Source: Streptomyces sp. NBC_00691
GTDB taxonomy: Bacteria > Actinomycetota > Actinomycetes > Streptomycetales > Streptomycetaceae
Reading direction: 5' to 3'
Assembly: GCF_036226665.1 (NCBI RefSeq)
Contig: NZ_CP109007.1
Location: forward strand, 7,130,001 to 7,194,000
DNA length: 64,000 nucleotides
Made by a program: the position numbers and the translations under genes. The stretch's first letter is position 1. Each line of letters begins with the position of its first letter. Shown one piece after another: positions 40,904 through 49,024 of the stretch. The notes under the pieces are model-generated. The model saw only the letters and a program-made list of their open reading frames with translations, was not told the origin of the DNA and ran no database searches.

Positions 40904-40942
40904 GGGCCGGTCGGTCCCCTCCCGACCCGCCCCGTTCGGCCC
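40904..40942. promoter_or_regulatory. Two candidate OsdR/DevR-type boxes upstream of hsp20
   Basis: GGGCCGGTCGGTCC at 40904-40917 and GCCCCGTTCGGCCC at 40929-40942 fit a 6-2-6 palindrome close to GGGCCG-NN-CGGYCC; the second fits on the reverse strand with two mismatches. Centre spacing is 25 bp. The same box lies ahead of the other stress operons. DosR-type sites commonly come in pairs. Binding is inferred. Confidence 0.45.
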
Positions 40943-41097
40943 GGCGGAGAGACCCCTTGGACACTGCGCCACGCGACCTGGTGGGTGGAAGAGTGGGTGA
41001 CGGAGCCGGACCGGGCTCCGCGCCCCGATCCGCCGCCTGACCGTACGTACCCGGGTCCACGGCGACCGCCTTGGGCCCCGCAACGAGGAGCAGAGCA

Positions 41098-41556
41098 ATG
41101 GCCGGAGGCAAGGTGGAACGCAGGCACAGCCTCTTTCCCGACTTCAACGACTGGTTCGACCGCGAGTTCCCCGGACTGCCCGGCTGGCGCCCCGCGACGG
41201 CCGCCCACTCCATCCCTGTCGAGATGACCAGCGGCGCCGGCGCCTACGTGCTGCGAGCCGAGCTGCCGGGCATGGACCCCGACGACATCGCCATCACCGT
41301 CGACGACAACCTCCTCACGGTGGGCGCGGAGCACAGCGAGGGCAAGGAGGACAAGGAGCACTCGGAGTTCCGCTACGGCTCCTTCCGAAGGACCGTGCGC
41401 CTCCCGGCCCCCATCCCCGCCGACGATGTCGACGCGTCGTACGCGGACGGGGTCCTCACGGTCCGCATCCCGATGCCCGACGAGGAGGACACGACGTCGG
41501 TCCGGACCATTCCGGTGAAGCGGGCCGGAGAATCGGCCGGGGGCGCGGAAGCATGA
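41098..41556 (+). CDS. Hsp20 / alpha-crystallin family small heat-shock protein
   Basis: The 152-residue protein opens with an N-terminal arm (HSLFPDFNDWFDREFPGLPG). An alpha-crystallin domain follows (YVLRAELPGMDPDDIAITV to DGVLTVRIPMPDEED), including FRYGSFRRTVRLPAPI and the usual GVLTVRIP strand. The C-terminal extension contains IPV, a short I-x-V-like anchor. It prevents protein aggregation without ATP. Start ATG 41098 has GAGGAG upstream. The stop overlaps the flavodoxin start (ATGA). In mycobacteria the homolog HspX/Acr is the classic DosR target. Confidence 0.93.
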   Translation: MAGGKVERRHSLFPDFNDWFDREFPGLPGWRPATAAHSIPVEMTSGAGAYVLRAELPGMDPDDIAITVDDNLLTVGAEHSEGKEDKEHSEFRYGSFRRTVRLPAPIPADDVDASYADGVLTVRIPMPDEEDTTSVRTIPVKRAGESAGGAEA

Positions 41557-42056
41557 ACGGCAAGCGTGTCCTGGTCGCCTACGGCAGCAAATCAGGCGCG
41601 ACCGCCGGAATCGCGGAAGAGATCGGCCGGACGCTCCGTGACGAAGGCTTCGACGCCGTCGTCCTGCCCGCCGACACCGTCACCGACGTCAGCGGCTACG
41701 ACGGAGTCGTCCTCGGCGGAGCCCTCTACGCCGGGCACTGGACCGGCAAGGCCCGAAGGTGTGCCCGGCGCAACGCCGAACAGCTCAGGCGTCGGCCTCT
41801 GTGGCTCTTCAGCAGCGGCCCTCTCGACAGTTCCGCGGACCGGCACGACATCCCGCCCGTACGGGGAGTCGCCCGGCGGATGAAGAAGCTCGGTGCCCGT
41901 GAGCACATGACCTTCGGTGGCGCCGTGACGGCCGAGACGTCGGACCCGGTCGCCCGGCACATGGTGGCCCGGGGAAAGGGCGGCGACTTCCGCAATCCGG
42001 AACGCATCCGGACATGGGCCCACCACATCGGAACGGAACTCGAGGCCAGCCCCTGA
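41553..42056 (+). CDS. Flavodoxin-domain protein (protoporphyrinogen oxidase HemG-like)
   Basis: The 167-residue protein has the FMN phosphate loop VAYGSKSGATAGIAEEIGRTL at the N-terminus (quoted parts: VAYGSKSGATAGIA), then YDGVVLGGALYAGHW and LWLFSSGPLDSS, the flavodoxin_5 pattern. It probably binds FMN and transfers electrons. In this stress context it may act in low-oxygen redox metabolism. Translationally coupled to hsp20. Confidence 0.88.
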   Translation: MNGKRVLVAYGSKSGATAGIAEEIGRTLRDEGFDAVVLPADTVTDVSGYDGVVLGGALYAGHWTGKARRCARRNAEQLRRRPLWLFSSGPLDSSADRHDIPPVRGVARRMKKLGAREHMTFGGAVTAETSDPVARHMVARGKGGDFRNPERIRTWAHHIGTELEASP

Positions 42057-42060
42057 ACCT

Positions 42061-42406
42061 GGCCTCTGGAAGGTCGGCGAGACCACCACCGGGCCCGCGC
42101 AGGTCCCCTCCGCCACCAGCCGGTACGGCACGAAGCCGCAGGCCGTCGCACCGGCGATGTGGGAACAGCCCGAGAACGTCCGCCGGTCCGGGACCATCCA
42201 CGTCCCGCCCCGGACACCGGAGGGACGCGCCGTGACGCTCTGGGTGGACGACGCGGGGTCACCCGCCCGGCCTCCCGGCAGCGCCGCCGGCCGCGCGGAC
42301 CGAAGGTCAGTGGCTGGCGGCCTGGGAACGCGAGTCGGAGCAGGCGGAGCCCGTCTGGTCAGGCCGGCTCCGCCGGGACAGCGGTACGGGAGACGGCGAT
42401 GGCTGA
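42061..42406 (+). pseudogene. Remnant of an Rv1733c-like membrane protein, frameshifted
   Basis: One frame (42061 to about 42290) reads GLWKVGETTTGPAQVPSAT, and further on VRRSGTIHVPPRTPEGRAVT and LWVDDAGSPARPP. This resembles the extracytoplasmic loop of Rv1733c-family proteins (...DGT.RTG...V.VW.D..G). The expected C-terminal tail follows in another frame from 42299: TEGQWLAAWERESEQAEPVW, then SGR and a TGA at 42404. No start or membrane helices remain. Rv1733c is itself a DosR regulon gene in M. tuberculosis. Confidence 0.6.
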
Positions 42407-42530
42407 CCGTGCCGGCCCGCACCACGCCCCCTCGCGGCCGTTTCGGTGCCGGTCACCTGGGACCAGCTTCGAAGGCGCGGTTGACCCGTGTCATGCCCCG
42501 GATGTCATGCCCCGGACCGGGCGGACACGG

Positions 42531-43184
42531 CTACGTCCGGCCGTGGGCGGTGAGCTCGCACCGTACGTCCACCACTCCCTCGACAGCGCGCGCGAGGCGG
42601 GCCGCGAGCGGGATGAGCGCGCTGTCGCGGACCTCGCCGGACAGCGTCACGACTCCGGCGTCGACGCGGACGTCGACCCGGTGCCGAGGCAGCGGGAACA
42701 GGTGCTCGACGACGTCGCGGCGCACTTCGGCGGCGAGATCCTCGTCCGGGCGGAGGAACACCTTGAGGAGGTCGGACCGGCTCACGATGCCCTGGACGGC
42801 GCCGCTCGCGTCGACGACCGGCAGCCGCTTCACGCGACGGGCGGCCATGAGGCGGGCGGCCCTGGGCAGGGACGCCTCGGGAGCGACGGTGACCGCGGGC
42901 GACGTCATCAGGTCCTGGGCCCGGCGAGAGCCCGCCTTGGCCGTGGCGTCGAGCCGTCGCATCTGCTCGACGAGGCCGAGGCGGTGGTCGTGGAACTCCT
43001 CCTTGAGGAGCAGATCGGCCTCGGAGACCACCCCGACGACGCGGCCCTCGCCCTCGATGACCGGAACGGCCGTCACCTTCCACTGCTCCATGGCGGCGAC
43101 GATCTCCTTGAAATCGGCTCCGGGCTGGACGGCGACGACCTTCCTGGTCATCACGTCGGCGACGGTGAACGGGTGCGGTGTCAT
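42531..43184 (-). CDS. CBS-pair protein with C-terminal BON domain
   Basis: The 217-residue protein has two CBS domains (VADVMTRKVVAVQPGADFKE to VVGVVSEADLLLKEE; DLMTSPAVTVAPEASLPRAA to GIVSRSDLLKVF). A BON domain follows (VRRDVVEHLFPLPRHRVDVR to VEGVVDVRCELT). CBS pairs bind adenine nucleotides and BON domains are thought to bind membranes or ligands. The protein starts 36 bp behind the MBL stop on the same strand, so they are co-transcribed. A CBS protein is among the mycobacterial DosR targets. Confidence 0.92.
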   Translation of the reverse strand: MTPHPFTVADVMTRKVVAVQPGADFKEIVAAMEQWKVTAVPVIEGEGRVVGVVSEADLLLKEEFHDHRLGLVEQMRRLDATAKAGSRRAQDLMTSPAVTVAPEASLPRAARLMAARRVKRLPVVDASGAVQGIVSRSDLLKVFLRPDEDLAAEVRRDVVEHLFPLPRHRVDVRVDAGVVTLSGEVRDSALIPLAARLARAVEGVVDVRCELTAHGRT

Positions 43185-43220
43185 CGCTCTCTCCTTGTCT
43201 GAGGGACCGAGGGGACCGGT

Positions 43221-44648
43221 TCAGCGGACCAGGACGGCCTCGCCGGAGCGGGGCACGACGGCCGTCCAGCCCAGTTCGCGGTCGATGCGATCGCGCAGCG
43301 CCTCGGAGGCTGTCGGTTCGCCGTGGACGAGGTAGGTGGTGTGCGGGGGAGGAGCGGCGCGCAGCCAGTCCACGATCTGTCCCGCGTCGGCGTGGGCCGA
43401 GAAGTGGGGCACGTCGGCGACCTCGGCGCGTACGGGCACGTACTCGCCGAACATCTTCAGCGTCCGGACCCCGTCCACGAGGTCCCGGGCCCGGGTCCCC
43501 GCCGCGGCGAAGCCGACCACGACCACGGCGTTGCGCGGATCGGGAAGAAGGCGGTGCAGGTGGTGCAGGACCCGGCCGCCGGTGGCCATGCCGGCCGCGG
43601 AGACGATCACGGCGGGCCCGTGCGTGCTGTTGATGTCGATGGACTCCTGCACCGTGCGTGCCGCGAGGAACGGCTCCGGGCTCAGTGCCCTCTCGCCCCG
43701 TGCAAGGATCTCCGGCCGCAGCTCGGCGGAGCGCTCGCGCACGGCGTCCCGGTAGACGTCCAGGGCGGCGAGGGCCATGGGGCTGTCCACGTACACGGGT
43801 ACCGACCGGCCCAGGACGCCTGTGTCGCGCAGGCGGCCCAGTTCGTGCAGGACGACCTCGGTCCGGTCGATCGCGAAGGCCGGGATGACGACGGTGCCGT
43901 TCCGTGCGAGGGTGCGGGCGATGACGGAGGCGAACTCCGACCGGGCGGACTCCTGGTCGTGGTGGCGGTCGCCGTAGGTGGACTCCATGAGGAGCACGTC
44001 CGCGCCCGAGAACGGCTCCGGCGGCAGCAGCAGCGGATGACCCGGGCGGCCCAGGTCACCGGAGGCGGCCAGAGTGCGGCCGTTCTCAAGGGTCAGGTGG
44101 GCCCATGCCGAGCCGAGGATGTGTCCGCCGTGGTGGAGTGTGAGCCGGGTGCCGGCCATGATCTCCACGGTCTCGCCGACGGCCACGGGGTCGAAGAACG
44201 CCAGGGTCCTCTCGACGTCCGAATCGTCGTAGAGCGGCTTGGCCGGGCGGTGCTTGGACCAGCCGTGTGCGTTGGCGTGTCGGGCGGCCTCCATCTGGAG
44301 CCGGGCGCTGTCGCGCAGCACGATCCCGGCGAGCCGCGCGGTGTGGGCGGTGGTCAGGATCGGGCCCCGGAATCCCTGCCGCACCAGGCGGGGCAGATAG
44401 CCGCAGTGGTCCAGGTGCGCATGGGTGACGACCACGGCGTCGACGTCCGCGGCGTCGCGGGCGAACCGCTCCCAGTTGCGGTGCCGCAGCTTCGCGAAAC
44501 CCTGGAAGAGACCGCAGTCGAGGAGGATCCGAGCATGGTCGCTCTCGACCAGGAACTTGCTGCCGGTGACCGTCCCCACGCCACCCAGGAAACTGAGCAG
44601 CGCCGGACGCGGGGCTGCGGGAGCGGGATTCGGGGCTGCCTCGGACAT
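43221..44648 (-). CDS. MBL-fold beta-CASP nuclease (RNase J/CPSF-like)
   Basis: The 475-residue protein has a metallo-beta-lactamase core (VVVTHAHLDHCGYLPRLVRQ; THAHLDH is the zinc motif) with further ligands in HHGGHILGSAWAHL and ASGDLGRPGH. A beta-CASP insert carries MESTYGDRHH and VVIPAFAIDRTEVVLHELG. The C-terminal RMMBL part has HFSAHADAGQIVDWL and TYLVHGEPTASEAL. Such enzymes process or degrade RNA. ATG 44648 (MSEAAPNPAPAAP) was chosen; the open frame continues far upstream but is antisense to the ADH gene. Confidence 0.92.
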   Translation of the reverse strand: MSEAAPNPAPAAPRPALLSFLGGVGTVTGSKFLVESDHARILLDCGLFQGFAKLRHRNWERFARDAADVDAVVVTHAHLDHCGYLPRLVRQGFRGPILTTAHTARLAGIVLRDSARLQMEAARHANAHGWSKHRPAKPLYDDSDVERTLAFFDPVAVGETVEIMAGTRLTLHHGGHILGSAWAHLTLENGRTLAASGDLGRPGHPLLLPPEPFSGADVLLMESTYGDRHHDQESARSEFASVIARTLARNGTVVIPAFAIDRTEVVLHELGRLRDTGVLGRSVPVYVDSPMALAALDVYRDAVRERSAELRPEILARGERALSPEPFLAARTVQESIDINSTHGPAVIVSAAGMATGGRVLHHLHRLLPDPRNAVVVVGFAAAGTRARDLVDGVRTLKMFGEYVPVRAEVADVPHFSAHADAGQIVDWLRAAPPPHTTYLVHGEPTASEALRDRIDRELGWTAVVPRSGEAVLVR

Positions 44649-44734
44649 GGCCGTCCCTCCTTCGGAACGTGTACCTGCTTCCAGCCTCGCATCGGGACCC
44701 GGGCAGCCCCGAGAGTCCTCACGGGCACATCGGT

Positions 44735-44748
44735 GGGCCGACCGGCCC
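44735..44748. promoter_or_regulatory. Candidate OsdR/DevR-type box between the MBL and ADH operons
   Basis: GGGCCGACCGGCCC is a near-perfect 6-2-6 palindrome. It lies 87 bp from the MBL start and 78 bp from the ADH start, in the only regulatory gap shared by the two divergent operons. Confidence 0.5.
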
Positions 44749-44825
44749 ATGCCTCGCCCTGTCTCCCGGACGGAACCTGAAGGACGAGACCGCGGTGAAG
44801 TACGACAAGGAAGTGGGTGGGCGCC

Positions 44826-45866
44826 ATGAAGGCACTCGTCTTCCAGGGCCCGGGCCAGATCGCCTGGCAGGACGTGCGCGACCCGGTCGTTCGGGATCCG
44901 GCCGACGCGATCGTGCGGGTCGACGCCGTCACCATCTGCGGCACGGATCTTCACATTCTGAGGGGCGACGTCCCTGAGGTGACGCCCGGCCGGGTCCTCG
45001 GACACGAGGCCGTCGGCACGGTGGTGGAGACCGGGGGCGACGTGCGCACGGTCCGGCCGGGCGATCGCGTCCTGGTCTCCTGCATCACGGCGTGCGGAAG
45101 GTGCCGTTTCTGCCGTGAGGGCCGCTACGGACAGTGCCGCGGCGGAGGCGGCTGGATCCTCGGCCACACCGTCGACGGAACACAGGCCGAGTACGTCCGT
45201 GTCCCCTTCGCCGACCTCTCCGTCCACCCGCTGCCCGACTCGATCGACAGCTCCGACGCCGTCCTCCTCGCCGACATCTTCCCCACCTCCTACGAGGTCG
45301 GCGTGCTGAACGGAGCGGTGAGCCCCGCCGACACGGTGGTCGTGGTCGGCGCGGGCCCCATCGGTCTCGCCGCCATCGTCACCGCCGGGTTCTACAGCCC
45401 CGGACGGGTGGTCGCCGTCGACCTGGCCGAGTCGCGGCTGGCCGCCGCGCGTGCCCTCGGCGCCGATGCCACCGTGAACGCGAAGGAAGGCCCCGAGCAG
45501 CTCGTCGCCGATCTGACGGACGGGCTCGGCGCCGACGTCGTCATGGAGGCCGTCGGTGCCCCGGAGGCCTTCGAGACGTGCACGCGGATGGTCCGACCAG
45601 GGGGCAGGGTCGCCAACATCGGAGTCCACGGCAAGCCCGCCGCTCTCCACCTCGAAGACCTGTGGATCAAGGACGTCACGATCACCACCGGCCTCGTGGA
45701 CACCTCGTCCACACCCATGCTGCTGAGCATGATGGCCGCGGGGCGCCTGCCGTCCGCGGCACTGCTCACCCACCGGTTCGCACTGGGGGAGATGGAGGAG
45801 GCGTACGACGTGTTCGGCCGCGCGGCGGACACGGGTGCCCTCAAAGTCGTCCTCGGGGGCGCGTGA
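44826..45866 (+). CDS. Zinc-dependent alcohol dehydrogenase (MDR family)
   Basis: The 346-residue protein has a catalytic zinc site in VTICGTDLHILRG and RVLGHEAVGTVVETG. The structural zinc lobe is CITACGRCRFCREGRYGQC, with four cysteines. The NAD(P) motif is VVVVGAGPIGLAAIVTAGF. Similar enzymes act on short alcohols or sorbitol-like polyols. ATG 44826 is preceded by AAGGAAG. It heads an operon with the HAD phosphatase and GH65 enzyme (spacing 7 bp, then ATGA). Confidence 0.92.
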   Translation: MKALVFQGPGQIAWQDVRDPVVRDPADAIVRVDAVTICGTDLHILRGDVPEVTPGRVLGHEAVGTVVETGGDVRTVRPGDRVLVSCITACGRCRFCREGRYGQCRGGGGWILGHTVDGTQAEYVRVPFADLSVHPLPDSIDSSDAVLLADIFPTSYEVGVLNGAVSPADTVVVVGAGPIGLAAIVTAGFYSPGRVVAVDLAESRLAAARALGADATVNAKEGPEQLVADLTDGLGADVVMEAVGAPEAFETCTRMVRPGGRVANIGVHGKPAALHLEDLWIKDVTITTGLVDTSSTPMLLSMMAAGRLPSAALLTHRFALGEMEEAYDVFGRAADTGALKVVLGGA

Positions 45867-45873
45867 GGCCCCG

Positions 45874-46629
45874 ATGACCGGTTCCCGGCACAGCCCGCCG
45901 CGTGCACTCGTCCTGGACACGGACGGGGTGCTCCTCGACTCGGCCGGCCTTCACGCGGCGGCCTGGAAGACGGCGCTGGACGCCTGCCTGGAGGCCGGCG
46001 GCGAGCAACCGCCCTTCGACGCCGACGACGAGTACCGCCGGTTCGTCGACGGAAGACCCCGATACGACGGGGCGGCGGCCTTCCTCGCCGCCCGGGGCCT
46101 CGGACTCCCGGCCGGAACGCCCCGTGACCCGCCCGGCAACGCGACCATCTGGTCGGTCGCGGCCCACAAGGAGCGGGCGTTCGCCGAACTCCTGCGCACG
46201 GACGGCGTCACGGCCTTCGCCGACGTACGGCCCGCCCTCACGGCTCTGCGCGGGGCGGGGGTGCCGTGCGCTGCGGTCTCCGCCTCGCGGCACGCCCGGC
46301 CACTGATCCGTGCCGCGGGTATCGCCCGGCTCCTCTGCGTCATCGTGGACGGCGAGGACGCCGCCAGGCTCGGCCTCCCCGGCAAGCCGGATCCCGCCCT
46401 CTTCCTGAGAGCGGCCGCCCTTCTGAGCAGCCGCCCGCAGGAGACGGCGGTCATCGAGGACGCGCTCGCCGGGGTCGTGGCGGCACGCCGCGGCGGCTTC
46501 GGACTGGTGGCCGGCGTGGACCGCACCCCACTGCGAAGCACCACCGCCGCCCTGCGGGAGCAGGGGGCCGACCTCGTGGTTCCGGATCTCACGACGCTGT
46601 TCCGGAGCGTGTGGGGCGGGACCGTATGA
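45874..46629 (+). CDS. HAD superfamily beta-phosphoglucomutase-like enzyme
   Basis: The 251-residue protein has HAD motif I ALVLDTDGVLLDSAGLHAAAW. The usual DxD nucleophile pair reads D-T-D. The cap domain carries RPRYDGAAAFLAARG. Motif II is in CAAVSASRHARPL, and the LGLPGKPDPALFLRAA and TAVIEDALAGVVAARRGGFG motifs complete the site. Beta-phosphoglucomutases convert beta-glucose 1-phosphate, the product of GH65 phosphorylases, to glucose 6-phosphate. Coupling to the following GH65 gene through ATGA makes this role likely. Confidence 0.9.
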   Translation: MTGSRHSPPRALVLDTDGVLLDSAGLHAAAWKTALDACLEAGGEQPPFDADDEYRRFVDGRPRYDGAAAFLAARGLGLPAGTPRDPPGNATIWSVAAHKERAFAELLRTDGVTAFADVRPALTALRGAGVPCAAVSASRHARPLIRAAGIARLLCVIVDGEDAARLGLPGKPDPALFLRAAALLSSRPQETAVIEDALAGVVAARRGGFGLVAGVDRTPLRSTTAALREQGADLVVPDLTTLFRSVWGGTV

Positions 46630-49016
46630 CCACCGACTGGAAGTGGAGGTACGACCGCTACGTCCCGGCACGCGAGCCACTGGTCGAAGCCCTCTGCACG
46701 CTCGGCAACGGGCGTTTCGCGACCCGGGGTTCCGCCCCCGAGTGCACTGCCGGGGGTGCGCACTACCCGGGCACCTATCTGGCCGGCTGTTACGACCGGC
46801 GCACCTCGGTCGTCGTGGGCGAGCGGGTCGACAACGAGGACCTCGTCAACCTTCCGAACTGGACGCTGCTGCGCTACCGCTGCCTCCCGGACGACGGGCC
46901 GCCGGGCGAGTGGCTCACGCCCGACGCCGGCGACCTGCGCCACTACGACGTGCACCTGGACCTGCGTGCGGGGGTCCTCACCCGACGTCTCTTCTTCGAG
47001 GATGCTCGCGGGCGGGGCCTGCGCGTCAGCCACACCCGTCTCGTCCACATGGGAGAACCCGGGCTGGCGGCCCAGTGCACCCACTTCCGTGCCTACGGGT
47101 GGAGCGGCGCCGTCGAGGTGCGGTCCCGGCTCGACGGCGGCGTCACCAACGCCGGAGTCGAGCGCTACCGGCATCTGGACGGGCGCCATCTCACCGGCCA
47201 CAGGACCGGATTCGAGGCCGACGGCGTCGCCTGGATCTCCTGCCGTACGGTCGACCCGGGCGTCCGGATCGCCATGGCCGTGCGCACGGTCACCCGGCCC
47301 GCTCGGCACGCGCGGGAAGCGGCCACTCCGACCGGCACCGAGCAGACGTACCACCTGCCCCTCGCTCCGCACCGCTCGGTGACGGTCGTGAAGACCCTGG
47401 CGCTGCGCACATCGATGGACTGGCCCGCCGCCGAACCGCTCCGAGCGGTCACCGACCTGATCGCCCGCGCTTCCGCCTTCCCCCGACTGCTCTCCGCCCA
47501 CAAGGCCGCCTGGCACCGTGTCTGGGAGGAGGGGGAGCTCCATGTGCCCGGTGAGTCGGGCCGCATCCTGCGGCTGCACGTGTTCCACCTGCTGCAGACA
47601 CTGTCCCCGCACACGGCGGAACTCGACGTGGGCGTGCCCGCGCGCGGACTGCACGGCGAGGCGTACCGCGGACATGTCTTCTGGGACGAGCTCTTCGTCC
47701 TGCCCTACCTGAACCTCCACTTCCCCGAAGTGGCCCGGGCGCTGCTCATGTACCGGCACAGACGGCTGCCTGCCGCCCGCGAGGCGGCACGTCTCGCCGG
47801 TCGAGGAGGGGCCATGTTTCCCTGGCAGAGCGCGAGTTCGGGGCAGGAGGAGACTCAGGAGCTGCACCTCAATCCGCGCTCAGGACGGTGGTCGGCCGAC
47901 CATTCCCGACTGCAGCGGCATGTGGGCTCCGCCGTGGCTCTCAACGTCTGGCGGTACGCGCAGGCCACCGGTGACCGAGGATTCCTCCACTCCGCCGGCG
48001 CGGAGATCCTCCTCGAGGTGGCCCGCTTCTGGTCCGCGGCCGCCACGTTCGATCCGGCGCTCGGACGCTACCGGATCCGCGGGGTCGTGGGGCCGGACGA
48101 GTACCACGACGCCTATCCCGGTGCCACGACGCCGGGGATCGACGACAACGCGTACACCAACGTGACGGCCGCGTGGGTACTCACCCGCGGCCTCGCCCTG
48201 CTCGGCGAGCTACCCGCCGCCCGACGCTCCGAACTGACGGAGCAACTGTCGGTGGACGACGGTGAACTCGCCCGCTGGGAGGACGTCTCCCGCCGTCTGT
48301 ACGTGCCGTTCCATCACGGCGTGGTGAGCCAGTTCGAGGGGTACGGAGACCTGGCGGAACTCGACTGGGAGGCGTACCGGGCCCGTTACGGCGACATCCG
48401 CAGGCTCGACCGGATCCTGGAGGCCGAGGACGACACGGTCAACCGCTACCAGGCGTCGAAGCAGGCCGACACCCTCATGCTCGGGTACCTCTTCCGGCCC
48501 GACGAGCTGTACGGACTGTTCGCTCGGCTCGGCTACCGGCTGGACGACGCGACGTGGCGTGCGACCGTCTCGTACCACCTGCGGCGCACCAGCCACGGAT
48601 CGACGCTGAGCAGTCTCGTCCACGGGTGGGTACTCGCCCGGCAGAAGGGCGCCGACGCCTGGCGGTACTGCGAGGAGGCCCTCCTCGCCGACGTGGCCGA
48701 CGTCCAGGGCGGAACGACGGGCGAGGGGATTCATCTCGGTGCGATGGCGGGCACGATCGACCTCGTCGAACGCGGGATCACCGGCCTGGAAACGGGACCG
48801 GAAGGGCTTCGGGTGGCTCCGGTGGCGCTCGCGGAGATCCCACGGTTCACCTTCACGCTGTGCTGCGGCCGTCATCGAGGGGTACGCCTGCGGATACTTC
48901 CCGGACGGCTGGCAGTTCGGGTTCCGTCCTCGCTCGATGGCCCGCTCGCCGTCGCGCTCCCCGGCGGACGGCGGGTGACCGTCGCACCCGGACGGGAACG
49001 CTGGTTCCGTCTGTGA
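46626..49016 (+). CDS. Glycoside hydrolase family 65 (maltose/trehalose phosphorylase-like)
   Basis: This 796-residue protein is full length for GH65. It has an N-terminal beta-sandwich (residues 1-260, starting WKWRYDRYVPAREPLVEALC), a linker, an (alpha/alpha)6 barrel and a C-terminal beta-sheet. Catalytic acid Glu lies in RIRGVVGPDEYHD, and the phosphate-binding loop region around RTSHGSTLSSLVHGWV is present. The barrel entry YRGHVFWDELFVLPYL is typical. GH65 phosphorolyses maltose, trehalose or kojibiose to beta-glucose 1-phosphate, which the adjacent HAD enzyme can use. The exact disaccharide is not decided. Confidence 0.92.
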   Translation: MTTDWKWRYDRYVPAREPLVEALCTLGNGRFATRGSAPECTAGGAHYPGTYLAGCYDRRTSVVVGERVDNEDLVNLPNWTLLRYRCLPDDGPPGEWLTPDAGDLRHYDVHLDLRAGVLTRRLFFEDARGRGLRVSHTRLVHMGEPGLAAQCTHFRAYGWSGAVEVRSRLDGGVTNAGVERYRHLDGRHLTGHRTGFEADGVAWISCRTVDPGVRIAMAVRTVTRPARHAREAATPTGTEQTYHLPLAPHRSVTVVKTLALRTSMDWPAAEPLRAVTDLIARASAFPRLLSAHKAAWHRVWEEGELHVPGESGRILRLHVFHLLQTLSPHTAELDVGVPARGLHGEAYRGHVFWDELFVLPYLNLHFPEVARALLMYRHRRLPAAREAARLAGRGGAMFPWQSASSGQEETQELHLNPRSGRWSADHSRLQRHVGSAVALNVWRYAQATGDRGFLHSAGAEILLEVARFWSAAATFDPALGRYRIRGVVGPDEYHDAYPGATTPGIDDNAYTNVTAAWVLTRGLALLGELPAARRSELTEQLSVDDGELARWEDVSRRLYVPFHHGVVSQFEGYGDLAELDWEAYRARYGDIRRLDRILEAEDDTVNRYQASKQADTLMLGYLFRPDELYGLFARLGYRLDDATWRATVSYHLRRTSHGSTLSSLVHGWVLARQKGADAWRYCEEALLADVADVQGGTTGEGIHLGAMAGTIDLVERGITGLETGPEGLRVAPVALAEIPRFTFTLCCGRHRGVRLRILPGRLAVRVPSSLDGPLAVALPGGRRVTVAPGRERWFRL

Positions 49017-49024
49017 GGGACGGT

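Noticed and set aside
46266..46625. N-terminal extension of the GH65 protein
   Set aside because: It would overlap most of the HAD gene in another frame. The ATGA junction at 46626 gives the normal GH65 N-terminus.
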